A DNA stretch of 64,000 nucleotides from Shewanella electrodiphila (GTDB taxonomy: Bacteria > Pseudomonadota > Gammaproteobacteria > Enterobacterales > Shewanellaceae), in assembly GCF_023283985.1 (NCBI RefSeq), contig NZ_JAKIKU010000004.1:248001-312000 (forward strand), read 5' to 3'. Position 1 is the first letter of the stretch, and every line of letters begins with the position of its first letter. Positions 38,439-46,817 of the stretch are shown one piece after another. A program made the translations under genes and the position numbers. Under the pieces are notes generated by a model. It saw only the letters and a program-made list of their open reading frames with translations. It did not search any database and was not told where the DNA came from.

Positions 38439-38951
38439 ATGTCTATTTTCAACCCAGAGCAATGGTCATACAGTCACTTTTAAAATGGTTCATTTGGTGA
38501 CTCCCACCGCACTGATCTTGTCATCGAAGTCGCTGCTGATATGTCTCGTTGTAGCGGCAAGTCTATCGCTGAATCATGCAGAGGTAATGAAGCTAAAGTT
38601 GAAAGAGCATATCGATTGATCCATAACGACAAAATACCTCCAGAAGTGATTAGAGCGTCTGGTTTTCAACATACTGCCGAGCTTACTCAGCCCTATGAAG
38701 AGATATTAGCCCTCGATGATAGCACTGCGTTGAGTTACAAACATCAAGTAGCAGAAGACCTTGGCAAACTGGGGAGAACGACTGACAAATCACGTGGTTG
38801 GTGGGTTCATCCAACCCTACTATTAGACAGCTTAACCACTCGAACTATTGGACTTATTCATCAAGAATACTGGCTTGGTCCTAATAACCCTGAAGAAATT
38901 AACTGTGACACCCATAATTTATATTCCACACACTATCATTTAATCACTTAG
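38439..38951 (+). pseudogene. IS4-family (Tn5/IS50-type) transposase N-terminal fragment
   Basis: From the ATG at 38439 the frame reads MSIFNPEQWSYSHF, meets a TAA, then continues in frame as GDSHRTDLVIEVAADM, KVERAYRLIHND, LDDSTALSYKHQVAEDLGKLG and RGWWVHPTLLLDSLTTRTIGLIHQEYW. This is the N-terminal third of an IS4-group transposase, including the first Asp region (ALDDST). The rest is missing. Confidence 0.82.
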
Positions 38952-39198
38952 CAAAACCTGTGGAGAATTAACTTAAGAGATTAAAAGGTACTGATTAAAA
39001 TGACTAGCAATTGCACCAAGGGGGAGTGTTGGCTACAGAAAAGTAGCCCGATAACTGTCACTTCAAACCGGGTGGTTCACGCTCTGTTATTGACATAATA
39101 AAGAGTAACATCCCAAGTGTTCTGGCTCTTAATTTATGCCAATTAGCACACTTGGGTTAGAACGGGGTTTCGCGTGGTCTACCTATTTAGGATAAACT

Positions 39199-39545
39199 TT
39201 AACAATCATGAACAGACAAACTACCTTGAGGAGCGTCTTCTCGCTGTTCTGAACCATAATCTCTAATAACTCCAGCAACTCTCAATCTGTAATTTTCAAA
39301 TACACTATTAATGCCTTTAGACTGTGCCAGTAGATGAGATTCTATATTACGCCAATCTTGTATTGACTCCTCATCTCGCCAAAATGATAGTGATAAAATC
39401 TTATCTTCATTAGTGAGACTTTGAAATCTTTCAATTGAAATGAAACCATCTATATCAACTAAAAGAGGCTTAAGCTCAGAGGCTATGCCTAAGTACTTAG
39501 CGCTCTGCCTTTTGCAATTTGTACCTCGAAAATAACAGCAATCAT
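39199..39545 (-). pseudogene. Antibiotic biosynthesis monooxygenase (ABM)-domain gene, frameshifted near its start
   Basis: The body (YLGIASELKPLLVDIDGFISIERFQS, ILSLSFWRDEESIQDWRN, YRLRVAGVIRDYG) is a clear ABM/heme-monooxygenase-like ferredoxin fold. The open frame gives a non-family N-terminus, but the +1 frame from the ATG at 39545 reads MIAVIFEVQIAKGRA, a normal ABM start, and runs into a stop after ~18 codons. A single-base indel between about 39488 and 39505 separates the two. A sequencing error is possible. Confidence 0.7.
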
Positions 39546-39558
39546 TCAGTGTCTCCAA

Positions 39559-40107
39559 TTAGTTCAAGTACTCAATTATCATTCAGCTACATTTTTACTT
39601 ACTCATAATCGTGGTCCAGTGGTCCGGACAACTAAATAATAGCTATGGCGCCCATAATGCTGTTTACACAACAAAAATTGTACTTTAGGAAAGTAACTGT
39701 CACAGCCATTTTACGTTAAATATACCGTGGGGGTCTTCGTTAACAGTTGAAGTAATTAACGATGAGTATTTAACGATGACACTCATAATTAATTTTTCGA
39801 GAGTCAACTTAAAAAATTACTAATTAGCTTCAAAGCATAATGTTCCCCCGTTGGAAATATGTCGCTTTTCAGACGTTTTGCTGAGAGCTGCTGGGGCTAT
39901 AATTTATAGAGAGTCCAAGATGGGTCACCCATCTTGGACTGCTATTAGCAATGTTGTCTACGAAGCACCACAACTTTGATTTGTTCTAAATAGTTCACAC
40001 CACAGAAGTGTACTTAGAACCCTGAATTGAACCTTTTATCGAACTTCACCGTAATCACTTAAGTAGGAAATAGACTCGTTATAGGTAACCAAAGTAGGAT
40101 AAAATCA
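39559..40107. other. Gene-free region with a strong hairpin
   Basis: No gene is seen in 549 bp. A 13-bp perfect stem with a 3-nt loop lies at 39912-39940 (AGTCCAAGATGGG with CCCATCTTGGACT). It lacks a T-run. Confidence 0.55.
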
Positions 40108-40323
40108 ATGAACCCACTGCACCCTAAAAAGCTGTTACACAGTAAGTGGACTAAAGTGCATGTCACCAATAAATTGAAGCACTTTTCAGTGATAAAAGTG
40201 GCTTATGATGAAGATGAAAACGTACTAGAATGTATTATTCGTGCAGAAATGAATGCTGAAGAATTTACTATTAATTGGCGTAACCTAAAAGACACTCAGC
40301 TTTGGCGTCAAGGTTGGAAATAA
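40108..40323 (+). CDS. Small Trp-rich protein (TIGR02450 type)
   Basis: A 71-residue basic protein with the pattern of the TIGR02450 Trp-rich family: LLHSKWT near residue 9, KHFSVIKV near 25, and the C-terminal NWRNLKDTQLWRQGWK. Its function is unknown. The gene stands alone between degraded sequence and the convergent J-domain-like gene. Confidence 0.8.
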   Translation: MNPLHPKKLLHSKWTKVHVTNKLKHFSVIKVAYDEDENVLECIIRAEMNAEEFTINWRNLKDTQLWRQGWK

Positions 40324-40433
40324 GGCATTGCTAACGCCTGGGTATTTCCGGCAGAAATCTTGATATATCAGTCGAAAATGCTAGAGGTTTTAGGCCGTAA
40401 TACTTGATGTTTTAGGCCACAAGGCTTGAGGTT

Positions 40434-41495
40434 TTAGGCAGCAAGGCTTGAGACTAGGAACAAACCAAACAAAATCAAACTCCCTTTTGCTGTCGCCTTT
40501 TTAGTGGAATGACGAAGCTGACGAGATTCACTTGCAAGCAAGCGTTCCATATGGCTTTGTGTCGTATCAAAATGGCTATTTTTATTCGCGCTCATCCCTA
40601 ATTCTTGCTCATTTTTAGGATCGCTTTTTTCAGTTAACTGTGGCTGATTAGCCTCAAAAGGCGCAGATATTTTAGGTGTAATAATGGATAGCACTTGAGT
40701 TTGGGCTTGAGTTTGTTTTTTAGCTAAATGCTCGGCTGTAGATATTGGCTTAGTCATACCTTTAGATTTGGCCATTATTCTCGCTTTAAGCTTCTTTTTA
40801 GCTTTGGTTCTGGCTAGCTTTTTCAACTCAGCTTTTGATTGGGCTGACATTTGAGTTACAGGCTCAGATAAAAGAATAATTTCAGTTTCCGTATTCGCAA
40901 CCGTTTGAAAATTAACTTCGATGCCTTGTGCATCAAACAACTCATCAGTAGTCACTGAATCCGATGGCGAAGTCGCTGCTAATAACCCTTCTGCTAACGG
41001 TTTAATATTTTGGTCTTCACCAAAAAATTTTTGTATGTATTGGGCACACATAATGTAGGCTAAACGTTCACTTTCTTCATAGCGCTGACTATCTAAAATG
41101 TACGCTTTGAAAGAATATGCCAGAACGGTCGATAGACAAGCTAAACTCTCGTATAACTCATTCAACTGAGGATATTTGTTTGCCACTTCCCTCCAGTGTT
41201 CCATCACCACTGAATCTACTTCAAACTCATAACTCATATCAGGAATATCGACTAAGGCCGCTAAAGATTTCTCAGCCAGATAAAGTTGCCACATGTCGTC
41301 ATAGGATTTACGCTTTGTAGCACATTTTAAAATCTCATAAGAAACGGCAATATTGGCAAGTTTTATATCAATATCTGCGAATTTACTTTGATACTCAGCT
41401 GAGTGATAAAAAAGATACAAGCTTTCATACGCATCAGTTATCGCATCATGATCAGCATCTTGAGTAATCCCTAAGCTATGATATAAATTTTCCAT
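40434..41495 (-). CDS. J-domain-like membrane protein lacking the HPD motif
   Basis: Residues 1-65 (from MENLYHSLGITQDADHDAITDAYESL) resemble a DnaJ J domain in helix pattern, including ISYEILK/KRKSYDD-like helices III-IV. At the HPD position it has YHSAE, so Hsp70 stimulation is unlikely. A charged Lys/Gln-rich middle (SKAELKKLARTKAKKKLKAR) and one C-terminal transmembrane helix (residues ~335-350) suggest a tail-anchored protein. The start at 41495 fits the domain; an in-frame ATG at 41516 would add seven residues. Function is unknown. Confidence 0.65.
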   Translation of the reverse strand: MENLYHSLGITQDADHDAITDAYESLYLFYHSAEYQSKFADIDIKLANIAVSYEILKCATKRKSYDDMWQLYLAEKSLAALVDIPDMSYEFEVDSVVMEHWREVANKYPQLNELYESLACLSTVLAYSFKAYILDSQRYEESERLAYIMCAQYIQKFFGEDQNIKPLAEGLLAATSPSDSVTTDELFDAQGIEVNFQTVANTETEIILLSEPVTQMSAQSKAELKKLARTKAKKKLKARIMAKSKGMTKPISTAEHLAKKQTQAQTQVLSIITPKISAPFEANQPQLTEKSDPKNEQELGMSANKNSHFDTTQSHMERLLASESRQLRHSTKKATAKGSLILFGLFLVSSLAA

Positions 41496-41516
41496 TAATG
41501 CTTGGCCCTTCCTCAT

Positions 41517-41859
41517 ACAGCTAATGCTTTTTAAAATTGATTACAACAACGACCTTTTGAAGCAAGATAAGTCGCTCAGACAACATCATAATTCAAATAA
41601 ACATTACATATGGAATAGCCGTTATTCCATATGTGGACTATAGCAACAAACAGCCATAAAAAGCCTTAACTAGACCTTAAATTAGGTTTTTAAAACAGTA
41701 CATTAATGAAAGTTAATAATGAGGCAAATGATTATTGAGGGCATAAGATAGGTAAGAAAATACAGCCACTGATTAAAACGATAACCTTCTGCCTGCGTTT
41801 TATAAGATGAAGCTTTTATAAGAAGCTTTTTACAACAAGCTCTTGGCGCTCAATTGTTA
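41517..41859. other. Gene-free region with inverted repeat
   Basis: No gene is seen in 343 bp. ACATATGGAATA and TATTCCATATGT form a 12-bp perfect stem with loop GCCGT at 41606-41634. Confidence 0.5.
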
Positions 41860-42162
41860 TTAATCAGTTTCATGTAAACCAATAACCGTCGAACTTGTCA
41901 CAGAAGCATTAAAGTGGCGTTGTTTTACAGACAAATAGGACTCATCACTAAAAAACGCATTCATCACCTCTTCTGAAGGAAAATCAATGGTGAACACTCG
42001 ATTAATCTGCGAATTGGTTTTAGACTTTAGTACTTCAGATACTGCAAAATCATAACCAAAGTCACTACCGTAAAAGTGCAAAATGGGCAGCATGGCATCG
42101 CGATAAGCTTGATATTCAAGTTCATCATGAACATGCAAAGCCATTATTCGTTGAAAGCCCAT
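41860..42162 (-). CDS. DUF1330-like small protein
   Basis: A 100-residue dimeric alpha/beta-barrel-type protein. The YQAYRDAMLPILHFYGSDFGYDFAV segment and the RVFTIDFPSEEVMNAFFSDESYLSVKQRHF segment follow the DUF1330/ABM pattern. Function is unknown. It is 48 bp downstream of the nitroreductase gene on the same strand, so the two are probably co-transcribed. Confidence 0.7.
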   Translation of the reverse strand: MGFQRIMALHVHDELEYQAYRDAMLPILHFYGSDFGYDFAVSEVLKSKTNSQINRVFTIDFPSEEVMNAFFSDESYLSVKQRHFNASVTSSTVIGLHETD

Positions 42163-42210
42163 TGCTACCTCACTTGCTAATCTTCAGTGTGTTAACACTA
42201 ACGCTGCCAG

Positions 42211-42882
42211 TTAAATAAAATCACTGATTTCTGCTAACGATTTCTTCTGTAATGCATGTTCAGGCACTGTGGCGGCCTCATCAGGGTAACCCGCAATAAT
42301 CAGCATGTATGGGCGTTCGTTATCACTATCACGGCCACAAACCTTGCTTAAAAAAGACATAGGTTTAGGTGTATGGGTAAGTGTACCTAGGCCTGCGTTA
42401 TGCAGCGCTTGCAGTAAAAAACCTGTCGCAATTCCCACTGACTCATGAACATAATAATTCTGCTTTTGCTCACCATTATCTTCGCTGCGCTTTTTAGTAA
42501 AAACAGCAATCAACCAAGGGGCTTTTTCAAGGTAAGGTTTTTCAGCATTGGTGCCCAATGGTTTTAAATTATCTAACCATTCTTCACCACCACGCCCCGC
42601 ATAAAAAGCTTGTTCAATGGCTTCTGCTTGCTCACGGATTTGAGCTTTTACATCAGCATCGCTTATCGCCACAAAATGCCAAGGCTGATGATTCGCCCCA
42701 TTGGGCGCAGTGCCAGCGGCCAAAATACATTGCTCGATAATTTCTTGCGGTACAGCACGCTCTGAAAACTTACGAATAGAATGACGTCTTTTGACATCCT
42801 GATAATTTTGCTTGGCACGTTCTAGCATCTCAGCTTGAGAATATTCGATAAAGTCAGTTAATGGCAGGTGAGCTTCGGTCAT
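42211..42882 (-). CDS. Nitroreductase-family FMN oxidoreductase
   Basis: A 223-residue flavoprotein. The phosphate-binding RRHSIRKFS motif is near residue 29, followed by AAGTAPNGANHQPWHFVAI and a C-terminal GLGTLTHTP flavin-contact region. Length and the inserted acidic helix around residues 90-120 resemble the iodotyrosine-deiodinase-like branch, but substrate is unknown. The DUF1330-like gene follows. Confidence 0.87.
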   Translation of the reverse strand: MTEAHLPLTDFIEYSQAEMLERAKQNYQDVKRRHSIRKFSERAVPQEIIEQCILAAGTAPNGANHQPWHFVAISDADVKAQIREQAEAIEQAFYAGRGGEEWLDNLKPLGTNAEKPYLEKAPWLIAVFTKKRSEDNGEQKQNYYVHESVGIATGFLLQALHNAGLGTLTHTPKPMSFLSKVCGRDSDNERPYMLIIAGYPDEAATVPEHALQKKSLAEISDFI

Positions 42883-42921
42883 ATCTAGTCCTTATTATTT
42901 TAGTTCGTGCTTGGAGCTTCA

Positions 42922-43092
42922 CTACTCGCTCTGCTGCTTTCTTTTAAAGTCATTTAATGTGATTTGTAGCGCTTCGATCGCGGTTTGCGTATCAATATTA
43001 TTCTCTTCAAGTAATTGAATTAAATCGACCGCAAGTTGCACCGATTTTGGTGCATCATTCAATGGTGATTGTGGCTGATTTTCTGTTGTCAT
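42922..43092 (-). CDS. YbaM/DUF2496-like small protein
   Basis: A 56-codon gene missed by long-ORF methods. It encodes MTTENQPQSPLNDAPK, then VQLAVDLIQLLEENNIDTQ and an amphipathic helix ending FKRKQQ. The VxLAVDLIxLLEEN pattern is typical of YbaM/DUF2496. Function is unknown. It lies 40 bp upstream of the nitroreductase gene on the same strand and could be co-transcribed with it. Confidence 0.75.
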   Translation of the reverse strand: MTTENQPQSPLNDAPKSVQLAVDLIQLLEENNIDTQTAIEALQITLNDFKRKQQSE

Positions 43093-43187
43093 CTATGGTG
43101 CTTTCCAATACAAGTAGCGGCTAAAACAGTCGATTTAACCAAACGACGGTTAATGAAAACAGCCGTTAGTTAAAGCAAGAATTACAG

Positions 43188-43247
43188 CATGAGTTACTGC
43201 ATAAGTTAATGCATAAGTTAATGCATAAACTAATTCATAAGTTATAG
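43188..43247. repeat. Tandem 12-bp repeat (CATAAGTTAATG type), 5 degenerate units
   Basis: Successive units CATGAGTTACTG, CATAAGTTAATG (twice), CATAAACTAATT and CATAAGTTATAG lie just beyond and into the 3' end of the PH-domain gene. The gene's stop codon is inside the last unit. Confidence 0.85.
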
Positions 43248-43616
43248 TGAAAAGTTAGCAATCGCTTTTTGAATACCAATCACATCAGTGCCTTTCTTTA
43301 ACTCTTTAACGATAGGTTGCTCTGTCCCTGAGATGAATATTTTAAGCTCAGCATCCATATCGAAGGTACCTGCAGTTTCAACAATAAAATGGGTCATCGA
43401 TTTATAAGCAATTGAATGATAACTCACCTTTTTTCCTGTCATACCCTGCTTATCAATCAAGATTAAACGCTTATCAGTAAAGACAAACATATCGCGGATC
43501 AGTTTATAACCCATTTGTACTGATTCATTGTCGGCTAGAATTGGTGACAGCTCTTGCTGTAACTCACCTAAATCCATTTCAGAGGAATTACCTAAAATCG
43601 CATCAAAAAGTCCCAT
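43242..43616 (-). CDS. Bacterial PH domain protein (YvbH-type)
   Basis: A 124-residue protein made of one bacterial pleckstrin-homology domain: MGYKLIRDMFVFTDKRLILIDKQGMTGKKVSYHSIAYK and a C-terminal helix. The ATG at 43616 has AAGGAGAATGTG upstream and is chosen over the longer frame to 43700, whose N-terminus is not family-like. It is a cytoplasmic protein of unknown function. Confidence 0.82.
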   Translation of the reverse strand: MGLFDAILGNSSEMDLGELQQELSPILADNESVQMGYKLIRDMFVFTDKRLILIDKQGMTGKKVSYHSIAYKSMTHFIVETAGTFDMDAELKIFISGTEQPIVKELKKGTDVIGIQKAIANFSL

Positions 43617-43764
43617 CACATTCTCCTTGGTTATGACCTTTATTCTTAAGATATTAAATGAATAAAAAAGTGGATAAAATAGTGCGGCATCTACACCCAA
43701 TTAACAAGCAAAAAGCTGTTAAAGTATTCTAACGACACTGTAAACCAGATCACCAAGGCTAATT

Positions 43765-44490
43765 ATGAATGCTGCTATCATTGGCGCAACCGGCTTAATC
43801 GGCCATTACTTATTGTTAAATTTATTGGCAGATGCTCGCTATCAAACCGTGTTGGCCATAGGGAGAAGAGCGCCTGAACTTGCGGCAGAAACAGCAGGAA
43901 TTGAAAAGCTTATCTTTGTCGAAACTCAGTTACAGCAGCTTACCGAGTTAAACTTACCTGTCAGTATTGACCACTCTTTTTGCTGTCTTGGCACCACCAT
44001 TAAACAAGCAGGTAGTCAGGAAAATTTTATCAAGGTTGACCACACCGCCGTCATCGACTTTGCCAAGCTTGCGATTGAGTATCAAAGCCAGACTGGGGTG
44101 AAATTATTTGTGGTCACTGCCCTAGATGCCAATGAGAATTCGACGGTGTTTTACAATCGAGTAAAAGGCCAAGTGCAGAAGGAGTTAAGCCTCCTCCCCT
44201 TATCCAAACTCTACATATTTCAGCCAAGCTTGTTATTAGGAGAGCGAGCCAGTCAGCGAACCTTAGAAGATATAGGCCAGAAGTTTTTTGCTATTGCCTC
44301 AGGGATATTTATCGGCCCTTTAGCCAAGTACAAACCCATTACCGGCAAGCTTGTGGCTGACAATATGCTGGCTGTTGCAATACAAGACTATGAGTTAGTA
44401 ACTGATGCTGATTTAGATAACGACAGTAAGCTTGATAATGTAATGGTTAGGATTATTGATAATAAACAGATGCATCGATTGGTTAACTGA
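43765..44490 (+). CDS. NAD(P)-binding oxidoreductase, TIP30/HTATIP2-like
   Basis: A 241-residue atypical short-chain dehydrogenase. The nucleotide-binding motif IGATGLIGHYLL is at residues 5-16, with GRRAPEL at the end of the second strand. CLGTTIKQAGS and a YNRVKG motif (YxxxK) at ~132 complete the SDR features. The function of bacterial TIP30-like proteins is unclear. Its 3' end, from about 44258, is repeated in part at 50387, marking the left flank of the duplicated module. Confidence 0.88.
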   Translation: MNAAIIGATGLIGHYLLLNLLADARYQTVLAIGRRAPELAAETAGIEKLIFVETQLQQLTELNLPVSIDHSFCCLGTTIKQAGSQENFIKVDHTAVIDFAKLAIEYQSQTGVKLFVVTALDANENSTVFYNRVKGQVQKELSLLPLSKLYIFQPSLLLGERASQRTLEDIGQKFFAIASGIFIGPLAKYKPITGKLVADNMLAVAIQDYELVTDADLDNDSKLDNVMVRIIDNKQMHRLVN

Positions 44491-44562
44491 GGTTTGTTTC
44501 AAATTTTGTTTCAAATTTTTAAAAATATCTAAATCAAGGTCTAAATAAACGTCTAAATCAAC

Positions 44563-45150
44563 GTCGTGGCGCTTCGCCCACACCAGACTAAAAGGGGGTG
44601 AACTGCGACTCCCTCTATACTCTTTATTAAAGAATTAGGCCCCGCAGCTCCGGCGAAATTTAAACAGCAAAATTTCCAACGGAGAATGATCCAGCTTTAA
44701 ACTTCATTTTGAGCCCGCTTCGGCAAGCTACAAAAATCACTAACGCTTACGATGTGGCGTCCCTTCCCCTCGAAAGCTAGCCAGACATCCATGTCTGGAC
44801 TCACGCGATTTTCTTACTTGCCTCAATTCAAATTGAACATTCAAAGAAGATCAAAAGCACCTAAAAACCTATGTATTCAATTTATCGCACAGACTAAATA
44901 AACGAACCTGCGGGCACAATGATCTCCGTTGGAAGTGTCCGAATGCGTTGAGCTAATTTACGTGATGGAGGCAGGACGCCGACATAGCCTCAGATTGAGC
45001 CAAGGATGGCGAATCTGAGGCGTTAGAAAATTCGCTCATTTAGCGTGAGGACAACACTTCGTCGGAGCGGCAAGGCTTTTTATATATGAATCAGCGAGAA
45101 GGGAAATGCTGTTGTTTCCCTTTCGTCTGGTGTGGGCGAAGCGCCACGAC
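44563..45150. mobile_element. Non-autonomous foldback/MITE-like element, copy 1 (588 bp)
   Basis: A 26-bp sequence beginning GTCGTGGCGCTTCGCC at 44563 is repeated exactly, inverted, ending at 45150. Further inverted pairs nest inside: GCAGCTCCGGCG (44644) with CGTCGGAGCGGC (45060), and TTCCAACGGAGA (44674) with TCTCCGTTGGAA (44923). Local hairpins lie at 44781-44798 (CCAGACAT-CC-ATGTCTGG) and 44987-45021. No protein is encoded. No clear target-site duplication is visible. Confidence 0.8.
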
Positions 45151-45423
45151 TTTGTTAGCTACCAAGCATTGCTAAAAATGAACGACAACCTTAGGTATAC
45201 AAACTAAAGTTGTATGACAAAAACAAGGTAGCGAACTCTAATACTCTGATAATTATCAATTTAAAAAAAGCATTAATTTGTAGCCACCTTTATCGGGAAA
45301 GCCCGTTTAATTATAAGATGTAAAAATTAAATTAGTATTTATATCAATCATATAAAAATTGTAGGATGATATTAATCAATAACTTAAGCCGCCACCTTTA
45401 TCAGACGAGCCGTTTAATAAGCT

Positions 45424-45428
45424 GTTAT
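45424..45428 (+). other. Cassette junction (GTTAT) copy 1
   Basis: The repeated block ends GCTGTTAT here. The sequence before it, GCCGTTTAATAAGCTGTTA, resembles the right end of an integron attC site (compare GCCGCTTAATGCGGCGTTA at 52430). The next base begins cassette-specific sequence. Confidence 0.6.
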
Positions 45429-45446
45429 GTATTACAAGGAGGTTTT

Positions 45447-45866
45447 GTGTCAATAATCTTTGATTTGAGAAATGAGTCCAGTGAATGGGCTGACGAAATA
45501 AATAGCGATATCGAAAATAACTTTCCAGACTACTTCAAAACTAATCCTCTAATTGGTTCTACAGAGTGGTGGGATAGCTCAGAATTTGATTTATCAAATG
45601 GTAGAATTCAACATGTTGGCCCTATGGTCGAAGATGGTGAACTTATCGATATTATTTCTATAGAACCACTTGATGAAGACTTCAATAATTCTGGTGGCTC
45701 TCAAGGTGTTGGGCAACCCGAATATATGATTGATCAAGAAGATTTTTGGCTTAATGAATGCGTTGCTGTCGATAAGTTAATGGAATCAGAATCAATCACT
45801 ATTTTACCAACAGGTGAACTTGATGAGCACTCTATTTACATAGAAACAAAAGTCAGAGTTTGGTAA
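45447..45866 (+). CDS. Cassette gene, acidic protein of unknown function
   Basis: 139 residues from a GTG with AAGGAGG 4 bp upstream. The longer frame from 45366 would translate the repeated, non-coding junction and is rejected. The protein is acidic with few basic residues (SSEWADEINSDIENNF, EWWDSSEFDL, VGPMVEDGEL) and no signal or membrane segment. I do not recognise a family; the fold could be an immunity-type small protein, but this is a guess. An attC-like site follows 4 bp after the stop. Confidence 0.7.
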   Translation: MSIIFDLRNESSEWADEINSDIENNFPDYFKTNPLIGSTEWWDSSEFDLSNGRIQHVGPMVEDGELIDIISIEPLDEDFNNSGGSQGVGQPEYMIDQEDFWLNECVAVDKLMESESITILPTGELDEHSIYIETKVRVW

Positions 45867-45870
45867 TACA

Positions 45871-45969
45871 TAACAAGAAAATTAAGCGGGACTGCTAACA
45901 GTTGGCTCGGTTCCGCTTCGCTTCACATTTTAGCCAACTTGTTAATCAGCCCCCTCATTTGGGCTTTAT
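45871..45969 (+). other. attC-like site (degenerate)
   Basis: It begins TAACAAG just after the cassette gene stop and has the arm AATTAAGCGGGACT. A central inverted pair, CAGTTGGCT with AGCCAACTTG, follows, and it ends AGCCCCCTCATTTGGGCTTTAT, where a functional site would end GCGTTAT. The G-to-T change at the crossover position suggests a decayed site. Confidence 0.55.
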
Positions 45970-45986
45970 ATGCCATGGAGGCACCT

Positions 45987-46238
45987 ATGCAATTTGAAGT
46001 TTGGCATTATATTCTTATTGCTGCATTAGTGATAAATATTGCGGTTTCTATTTATATATCCAAAGTTGAAGGTCTCAATAAATTCCAAAAAAAAGCGCAA
46101 ATATTAATCGTGTGGCTAATTCCGTTTTTAGCGGCAATCGGATTATGGTTATTCAATCGTTCATTAGAACAAGAGGCTAAACAACATAAAGAGTTTGGTT
46201 CTGGTCCTCAAGATAGTGGCCCAGAAGCTGGTGAGTAA
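45987..46238 (+). CDS. Small two-helix membrane protein of unknown function
   Basis: 83 residues from the ATG with GGAGG 5 bp upstream; upstream Met codons lie in the attC-like sequence. Two hydrophobic helices (about residues 7-24 and 36-54) are joined by a charged turn. A hydrophilic tail rich in Gly, Glu and Pro follows (EFGSGPQDSGPEAGE). It is predicted to be an inner-membrane protein. It follows an attC-like site and precedes a GFA gene by 55 bp. Confidence 0.65.
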   Translation: MQFEVWHYILIAALVINIAVSIYISKVEGLNKFQKKAQILIVWLIPFLAAIGLWLFNRSLEQEAKQHKEFGSGPQDSGPEAGE

Positions 46239-46293
46239 ATGGAAAATAACAACCAAATAGGCGAATAGGCAAAGCTTTAGCTAAGGAGTGTAA

Positions 46294-46701
46294 ATGTATA
46301 AAGGAAGTTGTTTGTGTGGCTCAATCCAGTTGTCATTGAATGGTGGAGTTACCGATATTATTCATTGCCACTGTTCTTTGTGCCGTAAGGCTAGCGGAAG
46401 TGCTTATGCCACCAATGGTTTCATTGACGCTGAAGACTTAAAGTTAATTGATAACGATAATACTCTTAATTTCTATGAGAGCAGTGAAGGCAAACGTAAG
46501 TATTTTTGTAAAACTTGCGGAAGTCCAATCTATAGTTCCAATTCTCAATCTCCGCAAAGGTTTCGCCTTCGTTTAGGTATCTTGGATACCGATATATCAG
46601 AACGACCTATTTCTCATAACTTTGTTACTTCAAAAGCTAACTGGGATGACTTGGATGCTGAGTTACCACGTAGTGAAAAGCATGAAGTTGGGCGAACGTA
46701 G
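46294..46701 (+). CDS. GFA-family zinc-binding protein (second paralogue)
   Basis: A 135-residue GFA-domain protein with complete cysteine pattern: GSCLCGSIQL, CHCSLCRKASGSAY and FCKTCGSPIYSS. It is similar in layout to the protein at 9298 but clearly diverged. AAGGAGTGTAA precedes the ATG. It sits in the cassette-like interval before a terminator and the duplicated cydC tail, so it may have arrived as cargo. Confidence 0.87.
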   Translation: MYKGSCLCGSIQLSLNGGVTDIIHCHCSLCRKASGSAYATNGFIDAEDLKLIDNDNTLNFYESSEGKRKYFCKTCGSPIYSSNSQSPQRFRLRLGILDTDISERPISHNFVTSKANWDDLDAELPRSEKHEVGRT

Positions 46702-46763
46702 AAATAATTAAGACACCTATAATTATTTTAAATCTCGCTGCCACCTAAATTTAAAGCTTAAAC

Positions 46764-46809
46764 AAAAACGCTAACCGCTTGGTTTAATCCCAAGTCGATT
46801 AGCGTTTTT
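46764..46809 (+). terminator. Rho-independent terminator or cassette end hairpin
   Basis: AAAAACGCTAA pairs with TTAGCGTTTTT. Inside it CTTGG pairs with CCAAG. It follows the GFA gene. Confidence 0.7.
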
Positions 46810-46817
46810 AGTTGCCA

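Larger units (their letters stand above)
44258..45428. repeat. Module repeat copy 1 (with the 3' end of the TIP30-like gene)
   Basis: From the 3' end of the TIP30-like gene to the GTTAT at 45424-45428, this sequence is closely repeated at 50387-51384, except that ~145 bp of the gene portion is deleted in the second copy. Similarity includes non-coding sequence throughout and stops exactly after GCTGTTAT, where cargo genes diverge. Within it lie the foldback element (44563-45150) and two related right-end motifs (45281-45318 and 45386-45424). Confidence 0.9.

Noticed and set aside
45366..45446. N-terminal extension MILINNLSR on the first cassette gene (and the same on the second at 51322)
   Set aside because: The extension is encoded by the repeated junction sequence. 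Proper ribosome sites lie just before the internal GTG and TTG starts, after the junction.
45939..45986. Upstream start for the small membrane protein
   Set aside because: These codons lie in the attC-like sequence. The ATG at 45987 has a GGAGG ribosome site at proper distance.
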